Assembly (NCBI RefSeq): GCF_021272345.1
Contig: NZ_JAJSDQ010000007.1
Span: 45,923 to 109,922, forward strand
Source: Ornithinimicrobium sediminis
Lineage (GTDB): Bacteria > Actinomycetota > Actinomycetes > Actinomycetales > Dermatophilaceae
Length of the DNA: 64,000 nt
Direction of reading: 5' to 3'
The position numbers and the translations under genes are program-made. Of this stretch, positions 1 to 7,792 are shown piece after piece. The notes beneath the pieces were generated by a model. The model saw only the letters and a list, made by a program, of their open reading frames with translations. It did no database searches and was not told where the DNA came from. Positions within the stretch are counted from its first letter, which is position 1. Each line of letters starts with the position of its first letter.

Positions 1-1241
1 GGTCTCACCGCACCGTGGCCGAAGCGGGACGTCGCCCGGTCCACCGCCCGCTCTGCGTCACGCCAGCCGTGCAGAGGCTCGTCCAGCCGGCCCTGCACCG
101 CGGTGTGCTCGCTCTCGGTCAGCCCCTCGACCCGGACCCCCAGCAACCGGATGCGGACGCGCTGCAGCCCCAGCGAGGCGTAGGCACCGCAGGCCGCCGC
201 ATACACCTCGCGGCTGACGTCGGTGGGGGTCCGGAGCGTGCGGGACCGGGTGATGGTGGTGAAGTCGGAGAAACGGACGGTGAGCACCACCGTGCGCCCG
301 AGCATCCCGGCGTGACGCATGCGGGTCGCGGTGCGGTCACTGAGGTGCAGCAGCTGACGCCGGATGACCTCCGGGTCGTCGATGTCGTGACCGAACGTCT
401 CCGACGACCCCACGCTGCGCTCGACCCGGGCAGGGGTGACCCGGTCGGTGTCACTTCCCCAGGCCAAGGCGTGCAGGTGCTCCGCGGTGGCCTTGCCGAG
501 GGCACGGCGCAGCGTGTCGGTCGGCAGGTGGGCGATATCGGCGACGGTGCGCAGACCGAGCCTGTGCAGGGCGGTCTCGGTCGCCTCCCCCACCCCCCAG
601 AGCGCGCCGACGGGCATCGGGTGGAGGAACGGCACGACCCGGTGCGGCGGCACCATGCACACCCCGTCGGGCTTGGCGGCCCGCGAGGCCATCTTGGCGA
701 CGGCCTTGGAGGCCGCACCCCCGACCGAGCAGGTGACCCCCTGCTCGTCGGCGATGGTGTCGCGGATCCACCGGGCGATCTGTGCGGGCGACCCGAGACG
801 GCGACGGGCTCCGGAGACCTCGAGGAACGCCTCCTCCATGGACACCGGCTCCACCCTGTCGGTCACCTCGGCGAAGACCGCCATGACCGCCTCGGACACC
901 CGCCCGTAGCTGTCGTAGTCGGGCGGGACGACCGTGGCGGCCGGGCACAGCCGCCGGGCTCTGGCCATCGGCATGCCCGAGCGGACCCCGAACTCCCGGG
1001 CCGGGTAGGTGGCCGAGAGGACCACGCTGCGCCAGCCACCACCGATGATGACGGGCAGGCTGTGCAGGTCGGGGTGGTCCAGGAGCGACACGGAGGCGTA
1101 GAAGGCGTCCATGTCGACGTGGAGGACGGCACACTGCCGGTCGTCGACGTGGTCCTCGGCCGGCTGGTCCGGGAGGCCGGGTGGTCCGTCGCCCCTGCCG
1201 AGGGTGCCCGCAGGGTCGTGCAGGAGCGCGTCGGTCACCAT
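1..1241 (-). CDS. dinB: Y-family translesion DNA polymerase (DinB / Pol IV type), C-terminus cut by window edge
   Basis: Low-fidelity polymerase that copies damaged templates. The frame reads from an ATG at 1241, whose ATGGTGA overlaps the dnaE2 stop, and stays open to base 1, so only the last few residues are missing. A 50-residue leader precedes the catalytic HVDMDAFYASVS motif. The second carboxylate motif reads SMEEAFLEV where Pol IV enzymes usually have S-x-D-E, so the first acid is Glu instead of Asp. Helix-hairpin-helix and little-finger regions follow (GRTVVLTVRFSDF near the end). It is the last gene of the operon DUF6504-HEPN-dnaE2-dinB. It occupies the place that imuB takes in mycobacteria, but it keeps carboxylates that ImuB lacks, so it is probably active. 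Confidence 0.88.
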   Translation of the reverse strand, partial: MVTDALLHDPAGTLGRGDGPPGLPDQPAEDHVDDRQCAVLHVDMDAFYASVSLLDHPDLHSLPVIIGGGWRSVVLSATYPAREFGVRSGMPMARARRLCPAATVVPPDYDSYGRVSEAVMAVFAEVTDRVEPVSMEEAFLEVSGARRRLGSPAQIARWIRDTIADEQGVTCSVGGAASKAVAKMASRAAKPDGVCMVPPHRVVPFLHPMPVGALWGVGEATETALHRLGLRTVADIAHLPTDTLRRALGKATAEHLHALAWGSDTDRVTPARVERSVGSSETFGHDIDDPEVIRRQLLHLSDRTATRMRHAGMLGRTVVLTVRFSDFTTITRSRTLRTPTDVSREVYAAACGAYASLGLQRVRIRLLGVRVEGLTESEHTAVQGRLDEPLHGWRDAERAVDRATSRFGHGAVR

Positions 1242-4200
1242 CCCGAGCTCCCGGGGCTGGAGTGCCAGAGCTTGCCGACCGACCCGCGCACGTCTCCCCC
1301 GGCCGGGCCCACGTCCGCGTAGGGCGACTGGCGGAACCCGGAGGCGTGCACCATCACCCGTCGACCTCCGGGGTGGTCGACGGCTGCGACCTCGGCGAGC
1401 GCGGAACGCGAGGCCTGCTCCATCGCGTCGCGGACCGCCTCGATGCCCTCGGTGTCGTAGAGGTGGGCCAGGTGGGTCATCTCCCAGGCCCCGGTGGCCC
1501 GCACCGACCGGCCGCGAGGACCGGTGCGTCGGAGCACGCCGCGGACGACGAGCAGCCAGGAGTGGAAGACGGTGGCGGCGTAGGGGCCCTGTGCGTCCTC
1601 GAAGAACGTGGCGTCGCTGGGGCCGGTGCCGTCGTCGAGGGTGAGGAACACCACCCTGCGACCGGACCGGATCGGGGGCGTCTGGGTGGCCACCTTGGCG
1701 CCGGCGATGAGCACCTCGGCCTGGTTGCGACAGTGCAGGAGCCGGTCCGACGGGGTGACCCCGAGCGCACGCAGCATCGGCTGGTAGGTGGTGGTCACGT
1801 GCGCGCTGACGTCCATGCCGAGGACCTCGAGCTCGGCCAGGGTCTGCTCCTGGGGGGTCATCTCGGGCAGCCCGCTGCCCGTGTGCACCCGCGGCTCGTC
1901 GCCGAGGTCGAGCGCGAGCTGGGTCGGGGCGGCGGGACGGGTGTGCCAGCTGCGGGCGCCCCGGGCCTGCGCCGAGGTGCGCTCCGCCACCTCTCCCGCG
2001 GCGCTCGCGGTGCCCACCGCGTCGGCGGCACCGGCCGCGCGGACAGCGTCCGGGCCGGGAGGAGCCACGCGACGGCCACGAGCGCGACCGGAGGCGGTGC
2101 GTGACTGGCGGGTCCACCGCTCCAGCTCGGCGACGTGCAGGAGCAGGTCCCTGCGGGTCGGGCCCGACCGGCGCACCCCGCGGCCGGCGCCGACCCCGTG
2201 GAGCTCGTCGAGCCCGCCGGCCACCACCAGCCGTTCGACGACCGGTCGGCTCACCCGGGCCCGCTGCCAGAGGTCGGTCAGTGAGGCGAAGGGCTGTCCG
2301 GCGACGATCCGCGACACCTCCTCGTCGGTGATCCCCTTGACCTCCGCGAGGGACAGACGGATGCCGTAGTGCGAGGCGCGGCGCTCGACCCGTCCCATCT
2401 CCACCTCGACCCGGTCCCCCGGGCCGCCGTCCTTCTCTGCACGGTGCCGCGGCACCGGGTCGCAGCGCTCGACGCGGTAGGTCGCGCCGGAGGCGTTGAC
2501 GTCGAGCCCGAGCACCTGGACACCCATGGTGCGGGCCTCGTCGAGGATCAGCCGCTTGGGATACATCCCCGGGTCGTGGGTGAGCACCCCGGCGAGGAAC
2601 GCCGCCGTGTGATGGGTCTTCAGCCATGCCGACTGGTAGGTCGGCAGCGCGAACGCTGCCGCGTGCGCCTTGCAGAACCCGAAGGAGGCGAACGACGCGA
2701 GCACCCTCCAGATGCGTTCCACGTCCTCCGGTGTGTAGCCCCGCGCGGCCGCCGCGGGACGCCACCACTGCTCGACCTGCTCCTGCCCGTGAGGGCTGCC
2801 CATCGCCCGGCGGACCTCGTCGGCCTGGGCCAGGCTCACCCCGGTCGTCTCGGCGACGATCTGCAGCACCTGCTCGTGGAAGACGACCACCCCGCACGTG
2901 CTGCGCAGCGCAGGGACCAGCGTGGGGTGGAGGTACTCCGGGGCGCCCCAGCCCTGCCGCGCGTGCAGGAAGGGCCGGATCATGTCGGACTTGACCGGCC
3001 CGGGACGGAACAGGGAGATGTCGATGATGATGTCCTCGAAGGTCTCCGGTGCGAACTTGCCGACCAGCTCACGTTGCCCGGGTGACTCGATCTGGAAGCA
3101 GCCCAGGGTGCGGGTGGACTGGATGAGCGCGAACGTCGACCCGTCGTCCAGGGGCACCTGGTCCTGGTCGTCGAGGTCGACGTGGAGCCCGTCGACCCGC
3201 TCCACCTCGGCGACGGCATGGGCCATGGCCGACTGCATCCGGATGCCGAGGACGTCAAGCTTGAGCAGGCCGAGCTCCTCGACGTCGTCCTTGTCGAACT
3301 GGCTCATGGGGAAGCCCAGCCAGCTGGCCTCGACCGGTGTGCGGTCGAGCAGCCCGGTGTCGGACAGGATGACCCCGCACGGGTGCATCGCGATGTGCCG
3401 GGGCAGGCCGTCCAGACCCTCCACGAGCTCGAACAGCATCTGCATCCGGGGCGCGTCGAACCCGAGCCGGCGCAGCTCCGGCAGGTCCTGGACGGCTGCG
3501 CGGGCGTCCTTGGCCCGGATGTGCGGGAAGGCCTTGGCGATGACGTCGATCTCGCCCGGTGGCATCCCGAGCGTGGCGGCGACGTCACGGATGGCGTGCC
3601 GGACGCGGTAGGTCTCCATCATCGACACGCAGGTGACCCGTTCGGAGCCGAACCGCTCGAGGATGCGCTCGTAGATCTCGGTCCGCCGGGCCGACTCCAC
3701 GTCGATGTCGATGTCGGGCAGCTGCGCCCGCAGCGACGAGCAGAAACGCTCCATCAGCAGGTCGTGCCGGACGGGGTCGACGCCGCTGATGCCGAGGAGG
3801 TAGGTGACCAGGCTCCCGGCCCCGGAGCCGCGCGCAGCGACCCGCACACCCTGCTCCCGGATCAGGTCACACACCTGGGCGACGGTCAGGAAGTAGGTCG
3901 GGTAGCCCAACCCGGCGATGACACCCAGCTCCTCGTCGAGACGCCGCTGGACCTGCTCCAGGTGAGCACGCGACCCGGTGGGGTAGCGCCGGTGGACCGC
4001 AGTCCGGCAACGCTCGGTGAGCACCTGCTGGGCCTGACCGATACCGGTGACCCCCAGCACCTCCGGCTCGGGCAGGTGGACCGCGCCGATGCCCAGGTCG
4101 GACCGTGCGTCCTGATGACACTGCTCGGCCACGCGCAGCGTCTCCTCCAGCAGGTCGTGGGCCCGGGCGCCCGGCCCGGCGGCGTCGGCGACCTGCCGGG

Positions 4201-5038
4201 CCACCGCCACCATGTCGGCGGTGCCGGCGAGGTGCCCTGCCGTGCTGACCCGGTCGAGGTGACGCTCGTCCAGAGGCACCATCCGCCGGGCGGCGTCCAG
4301 CACGTCGACCACCCGTGCCTCGGGCACCGTGGCGTGCCGGACCCAGGCGCTGAGCACGGCGGGAACACCACGCTCCTGGGCCAGGCCCCACATCCGGGCG
4401 GCGTGGGTCAGGCTCGCCGGGGTGTGCGGCGGACCGCCGTGACAGACGACCTCCACCCGCACCGTGTCTGCGGGCAGCACCCGCAGCCACCGGTCCAGCA
4501 GCGCACGTGCACGTTCGCGACGCCCGTGCAGCACGGCCCGGCCGACGTCGGAGTCAGGGCCCAGCATGAGCACGACCGGAGGGATGTCGTCGACCGGCAC
4601 GGCAGCGCGGGACAGGAGCTCCGGCGAGGTCCGGGGGCTGCCGCGCTCTCCCGCCAGGTGGGTGTGCGTGACGAGCCGGCACAGCCGGGACCATCCGACA
4701 CCCGGGGCGAGCCCGGCCTGCTGGCCCCGGGCCAGCACGGTGACCCGCGGGTGCTGGTCGTCCACGAGGGCCCCGCCCTTGACCGGGTGCGCCCGCCCGC
4801 GGGGTGGTGCCCCCTGGTCTCCGGCCAGCGCCAGGTCCACGCCCAGCACCGGGGCGATGCCGGCGTCGCGACAGGCCCGGACGAAGCGCACGGCGCCGTA
4901 GAGGCCGTCGCGGTCGGTCAGCGCCAGGCTCGGCTGACCGAGCGCAGCGGCCCGCTGCACCAGGGCCTCAGGGGCACTCGCCCCGTAGCGCATCGACGAG
5001 CTGGAGGCCACGTGCAGGTGAGCGAACCCCTCCTCCAC
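1235..5038 (-). CDS. dnaE2: Error-prone DNA polymerase III alpha subunit DnaE2 (ImuC)
   Basis: A 1267-residue C-family polymerase for damage-induced mutagenesis. The N-terminal PHP domain begins FAHLHVASSSSMRYGAS. The palm carries the catalytic PDIDIDVES motif, the finger region FCKAHAAAFALPTYQSAW is present, and an OB-fold lies near the C-terminus. A low-complexity Arg/Ala linker separates the helix-hairpin-helix region from the OB domain. It starts 6 bases after the HEPN stop and overlaps dinB at its 3' end, so the four genes are probably cotranscribed. Length and the paired DinB fit DnaE2 and not the replicative DnaE1. The LexA box at 5930-5945 predicts induction by DNA damage. Confidence 0.93.
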   Translation of the reverse strand: MEEGFAHLHVASSSSMRYGASAPEALVQRAAALGQPSLALTDRDGLYGAVRFVRACRDAGIAPVLGVDLALAGDQGAPPRGRAHPVKGGALVDDQHPRVTVLARGQQAGLAPGVGWSRLCRLVTHTHLAGERGSPRTSPELLSRAAVPVDDIPPVVLMLGPDSDVGRAVLHGRRERARALLDRWLRVLPADTVRVEVVCHGGPPHTPASLTHAARMWGLAQERGVPAVLSAWVRHATVPEARVVDVLDAARRMVPLDERHLDRVSTAGHLAGTADMVAVARQVADAAGPGARAHDLLEETLRVAEQCHQDARSDLGIGAVHLPEPEVLGVTGIGQAQQVLTERCRTAVHRRYPTGSRAHLEQVQRRLDEELGVIAGLGYPTYFLTVAQVCDLIREQGVRVAARGSGAGSLVTYLLGISGVDPVRHDLLMERFCSSLRAQLPDIDIDVESARRTEIYERILERFGSERVTCVSMMETYRVRHAIRDVAATLGMPPGEIDVIAKAFPHIRAKDARAAVQDLPELRRLGFDAPRMQMLFELVEGLDGLPRHIAMHPCGVILSDTGLLDRTPVEASWLGFPMSQFDKDDVEELGLLKLDVLGIRMQSAMAHAVAEVERVDGLHVDLDDQDQVPLDDGSTFALIQSTRTLGCFQIESPGQRELVGKFAPETFEDIIIDISLFRPGPVKSDMIRPFLHARQGWGAPEYLHPTLVPALRSTCGVVVFHEQVLQIVAETTGVSLAQADEVRRAMGSPHGQEQVEQWWRPAAAARGYTPEDVERIWRVLASFASFGFCKAHAAAFALPTYQSAWLKTHHTAAFLAGVLTHDPGMYPKRLILDEARTMGVQVLGLDVNASGATYRVERCDPVPRHRAEKDGGPGDRVEVEMGRVERRASHYGIRLSLAEVKGITDEEVSRIVAGQPFASLTDLWQRARVSRPVVERLVVAGGLDELHGVGAGRGVRRSGPTRRDLLLHVAELERWTRQSRTASGRARGRRVAPPGPDAVRAAGAADAVGTASAAGEVAERTSAQARGARSWHTRPAAPTQLALDLGDEPRVHTGSGLPEMTPQEQTLAELEVLGMDVSAHVTTTYQPMLRALGVTPSDRLLHCRNQAEVLIAGAKVATQTPPIRSGRRVVFLTLDDGTGPSDATFFEDAQGPYAATVFHSWLLVVRGVLRRTGPRGRSVRATGAWEMTHLAHLYDTEGIEAVRDAMEQASRSALAEVAAVDHPGGRRVMVHASGFRQSPYADVGPAGGDVRGSVGKLWHSSPGSSGW

Positions 5039-5044
5039 GCCGGC

Positions 5045-5503
5045 TCACCGCACGCCGGTGGCGACGAGCCCTGCCGGCAGCGGCTCCGCTGCCGGCAGGT
5101 GCAGGGCGGTCCGGACGATCTCCAGGAACCGCTCACCCTGACGGACCAGGTCGTCGGCGTCACGCCGGCTCACCGACTCGCTGCCGCGCTCGACGGCGAG
5201 CCGGCGTCGCCCGGAGGCGGCGTAGAGCACCGCCCACTCCGTCAGCTCCGGGGCAACGGTCGGCAGCACCTCCCACACGCTGCGAGGCCGAGAGCGGCGG
5301 GAGGGCAGCGTCCGCGCCGCGATGAGTGCCGAGGCCGCCCGCAGGGCCGCGAGATGGGCCTGGGTGTAGCGCTCGGCGGGTGTCGGGCTGTGACAGGCCT
5401 GCAGCAAGCCCTCCCGTGCCCGGTCGAGCAGGTCCAGCACCGTGGACGTGCCCGCAGCACCTGTCCCCGATGTCGTGCCGGATGTCCGTGTGGTCGTGCT
5501 CAT
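5045..5503 (-). CDS. SAV_6107-family HEPN domain protein in the dnaE2 operon
   Basis: A 152-residue mostly helical protein that I recognise as the SAV_6107 HEPN family. After a Ser/Thr/Gly-rich leader (1-22), residues 40-63 contain R45-YTQA-H50 followed by LAALRAASAL. This is the Rx4-6H motif that forms the RNase site in active HEPN proteins. A basic stretch (RTLPSRRSRPRS, 64-75) follows. The ATG at 5503 has a GGGAGA ribosome site. It lies 58 bases after DUF6504 and 6 bases before dnaE2. Role in the mutagenesis operon is unknown to me; RNA cleavage during SOS, or a structural nucleic-acid contact, are both possible inferences. Confidence 0.82.
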   Translation of the reverse strand: MSTTTRTSGTTSGTGAAGTSTVLDLLDRAREGLLQACHSPTPAERYTQAHLAALRAASALIAARTLPSRRSRPRSVWEVLPTVAPELTEWAVLYAASGRRRLAVERGSESVSRRDADDLVRQGERFLEIVRTALHLPAAEPLPAGLVATGVR

Positions 5504-5561
5504 CTGTCCGTCTCCCTCGTCTCGTCGCCCATGGTGTGTCCGGTCCCTGCCGGGTGCGTGC

Positions 5562-5897
5562 TCAGTCGGCCATCCGCACCAGCTGCCAGTGCTCGCCCTC
5601 GGCGAGGTCGTACACCCCGATGCCCTGGTGCCGTCCCGCCGAGGCCTCCACCCGCCATACCCGGTGCTCCAGGACCTGCTGCACCGCGGTGTCCTCGTCC
5701 TCCCACGCGGAGCGCCACCAGGGCAGGCGCTGGGTCCAGTGCGCCACCACCGCATGCACCACGTGGACCCTGCCCCTCCAGATGAACGCGGTCGGGACCG
5801 CGCCACCGGCACCGAGACGCTCCGTCGACTCCGGCAGACGACCCAGCAGGGGGTCACCCACCTGGACCTCGACGCGCTCGTGGTACTGCCGGCTCAT
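5562..5897 (-). CDS. DUF6504 family protein, first gene of the SOS/dnaE2 operon
   Basis: A 111-residue soluble protein beginning MSRQYHERVEV and rich in Trp (RLPWWRSAW; HRVWRVEA; GEHWQLVRM). It resembles the small DUF6504 family often found beside DinB or DnaE2 in actinobacteria. I chose the ATG at 5897 because it has a GAAGGGGTGAGG ribosome site 5-10 bases upstream. The longer open frame to 5987 would run through the LexA box and promoter. No catalytic motif is visible. Position as leader gene of the operon suggests a part in translesion synthesis, for example as an ImuA-like adaptor; that is inference. Confidence 0.8.
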   Translation of the reverse strand: MSRQYHERVEVQVGDPLLGRLPESTERLGAGGAVPTAFIWRGRVHVVHAVVAHWTQRLPWWRSAWEDEDTAVQQVLEHRVWRVEASAGRHQGIGVYDLAEGEHWQLVRMAD

Positions 5898-5929
5898 CGC
5901 CCTCACCCCTTCGCACCTGCTCCGCATCA

Positions 5930-5945
5930 TCGAACCTGTGTTCGA
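5930..5945 (-). promoter_or_regulatory. Perfect SOS (LexA) box upstream of the DUF6504-HEPN-dnaE2-dinB operon
   Basis: The sequence is TCGAAC-CTGT-GTTCGA, a perfect inverted repeat matching the actinobacterial LexA consensus TCGAAC-N4-GTTCGA. It lies 33 bases upstream of the DUF6504 ATG. A second overlapping palindrome (TTCG-ATA-CGAA) follows on its plus-strand right side. Confidence 0.93.
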
Positions 5946-6047
5946 TACGAACGAATGTACGACACCCCACCGACAGGGTGTCAACACCCCCTGCGCACCG
6001 GACGCCGAACGGACCCCGGGGCCGTGGGAGGCGGGCCAGGACCCCGT

Positions 6048-6053
6048 TAGGCT
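6048..6053 (+). promoter_or_regulatory. Probable -10 element of idsA
   Basis: TAGGCT lies 34 bases before the GTG start. It leaves a short leader that carries the CAGGAG ribosome site. No clear -35 is visible. Confidence 0.45.
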
Positions 6054-6086
6054 CGGAGGCGACCGCCCTTCCTCTCAGGAGACCCT

Positions 6087-7229
6087 GTGCCCCCGAGCGA
6101 TCCACCCCGTGCCGAGCAGGTCGAGACCCTGCCCGGAACCGAGCGCCTGCACCCCCTCGACGGGGTCGACCTGCGGCGACGGGTCCAGCAGGCCCTCGAC
6201 GAGCACGTCGCGCGCCAGCGTGAGGTGCTGGCCGAGGTCGGCGCCCCCGTGACCGAGCTGGTCGACGCGGTGGCGGACCTGCTCTCCGGCGGCAAGCGGC
6301 TGCGGGCGGCCTTCCTGTACTGGGGCCACCGCGCCTTCAGTGACGACGACTCGCCGGCCCTGGTGCGGGCGGCGAGCGCCATGGAGGTCTTCCAGGCCGC
6401 CGCCCTGCTGCACGACGACGTGATGGACAACAGTGACCTGCGCCGCGGACGGCCTACCGCGCACCGCGCCTTCACCACCCGGCACGCCGAGGCCGGGTGG
6501 GCCGGCGGCTCGGCCGAGTTCGGGCAGGCCGCGGCGATCCTGGCCGGGGACCTGTGCCTCAACTGGTGCGACGAGATCTTCGCCGGCTCCGGCCTCCCCC
6601 CGGAGCAAACCGCCCGGGCCCGTCCGGTCTTCGACACCATGCGCACCCAGCTCATGGGCGGGCAGTACCTCGACGTCCTGCAGTCGGCCCGGGACTGGAC
6701 GGCTCTGAGCCATACCGAGCGCATCGCCCAGTGCCGCACGGTCATCCGCTACAAGAGCGCGAAGTACTCCGTCGAGCACCCGCTGCTCATCGGCGCGGCG
6801 GCGGCGGGCGCACCCCCGGAGTCGATGGCGTCGCTCTCCCGCTACGGCCTGGCCCTGGGCGAGGCCTTCCAGCTGCGCGACGACGTCCTGGGGGTCTTCG
6901 GTGACCCGGCAGCCACCGGCAAGCCCGCCGGGGACGACCTCAGGGAGGGCAAGCAGACCGTGCTCATGGCGCACGCTCTCGAGCACGGCAGCGCGGCAGA
7001 CGTGACGGTGCTGCAGGGGTCGCAGGGACGCCCGGACCTCACCGAGGTCGAGGTCGAGGCCTGCCGGGACATCCTGCGCCGCAGCGGCGCCCTGGCGCTC
7101 ACCGAGGAGATGATCGACGCGGGGTGCACGCAGGCGTGCCACGCGCTGGAGGCCGTCGCCGGGCTGCGGGCTCAGGGGCGTGCGGCGCTGGAGGACCTGG
7201 TCGCCATCAGCACGGCCCGGGCCACCTGA
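6087..7229 (+). CDS. idsA: Polyprenyl diphosphate synthase (IdsA family)
   Basis: A 380-residue all-helical prenyltransferase that condenses isopentenyl diphosphate with allylic diphosphates to make geranylgeranyl or longer chains for quinones, carotenoids or lipid carriers. The first Asp-rich motif is LLHDDVMDNSDLRRGRPTAH, the second is LRDDVLGVFGD, and the SGGKRLR substrate motif lies near residue 70. The GTG start at 6087 has a CAGGAG ribosome site 6 bases upstream. It is divergent from the SOS operon and convergent with the Rv2175c-type gene, matching the idsA2 / Rv2175c / pknL order of mycobacteria. Chain length cannot be told from sequence alone. Confidence 0.93.
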   Translation: MPPSDPPRAEQVETLPGTERLHPLDGVDLRRRVQQALDEHVARQREVLAEVGAPVTELVDAVADLLSGGKRLRAAFLYWGHRAFSDDDSPALVRAASAMEVFQAAALLHDDVMDNSDLRRGRPTAHRAFTTRHAEAGWAGGSAEFGQAAAILAGDLCLNWCDEIFAGSGLPPEQTARARPVFDTMRTQLMGGQYLDVLQSARDWTALSHTERIAQCRTVIRYKSAKYSVEHPLLIGAAAAGAPPESMASLSRYGLALGEAFQLRDDVLGVFGDPAATGKPAGDDLREGKQTVLMAHALEHGSAADVTVLQGSQGRPDLTEVEVEACRDILRRSGALALTEEMIDAGCTQACHALEAVAGLRAQGRAALEDLVAISTARAT

Positions 7230-7265
7230 GCACGGCCCCGGGAGACCAGCTCACCCGGCCGGGAC

Positions 7266-7628
7266 TCACCACGCGGTCTCCTGGGCCCGCCTGCGGACCT
7301 CGGTCTTGTTGCCCGTGCGCAGCGAGCCGATGGCGCTCCCCCCGGCGAGGCTGTCGTCCGCCCTGTGCAGCCACTCGATGATCTCGCCGTCGTCCATGCC
7401 GCTGTCGGTGAGCACGGTGATCGTGCCGCGCAGGTGCTTCAACGGCCCTTCGGGGGTCACGAAGGCCGCCGGCACCATGAGCGCCCGGTGCGGCCCCCGC
7501 CGCACCCCGACCAGCTCCCGCTCCTGGATCCAGGTCTTCACCGTCGGCAGGCTCGCGCCGGTGACCTCCATGATGTCGGGCACGGCCAGCCACGCGTCGT
7601 CCGGAATTACATCGGTGTCGTTTACCAC
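7266..7628 (-). CDS. Rv2175c-family DNA-binding protein
   Basis: A 120-residue protein with a winged-helix/helix-turn-helix region (AVPDIMEVTGASLPTVKTWIQERELVGVRRG) and a C-terminal part with LPTD-like GEIIEWLHRADDSLAGG. In M. tuberculosis the homologue is a PknL substrate, and here too the gene sits beside a PknL-like kinase. The start is uncertain. I chose the GTG at 7628; the open frame runs on to 7754 but has no other good start. The bases just upstream are AT-rich (TATGAA, TAGATAAT), unlike the surroundings, and probably hold the promoter. Confidence 0.78.
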   Translation of the reverse strand: MVNDTDVIPDDAWLAVPDIMEVTGASLPTVKTWIQERELVGVRRGPHRALMVPAAFVTPEGPLKHLRGTITVLTDSGMDDGEIIEWLHRADDSLAGGSAIGSLRTGNKTEVRRRAQETAW

Positions 7629-7708
7629 ATTATCTAGTCTTTCATACGGATCGACACGCCGTCGATGTGGCGCATGTCCGTGATCTTCGGTACTGTCCCA
7701 TCCGTCAC

Positions 7709-7751
7709 ACAGGCAACGCTGCCGTACGCACGACGCGGTAGCCACACCTGT
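7709..7751 (+). promoter_or_regulatory. Leader hairpin upstream of the LysM/transglycosylase gene
   Basis: ACAGG pairs with CCTGT, and inside it GCTGCCG pairs with CGGTAGC (one G-U), around an 11-base loop. It ends about 40 bases before the ATG at 7793. It could be an mRNA leader structure. It does not match the c-di-AMP (ydaO) riboswitch consensus that often precedes actinobacterial cell-wall hydrolases. Confidence 0.4.
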
Positions 7752-7792
7752 CACTCGGGGAACGACATCTCACCTACCACCGAAGGGACGCC

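Noticed and set aside
3182..5785. Long plus-strand ORF of 867 residues opposite dnaE2
   Set aside because: It is a mirror of the G/C-rich dnaE2 frame. Its translation is low-complexity (His/Arg/Gly/Pro), has no ribosome site and matches no family, while the minus strand encodes all DnaE2 motifs.
7640..7792. c-di-AMP (ydaO) riboswitch ahead of the cell-wall hydrolase
   Set aside because: The expected conserved blocks were not found; only a single hairpin is present.
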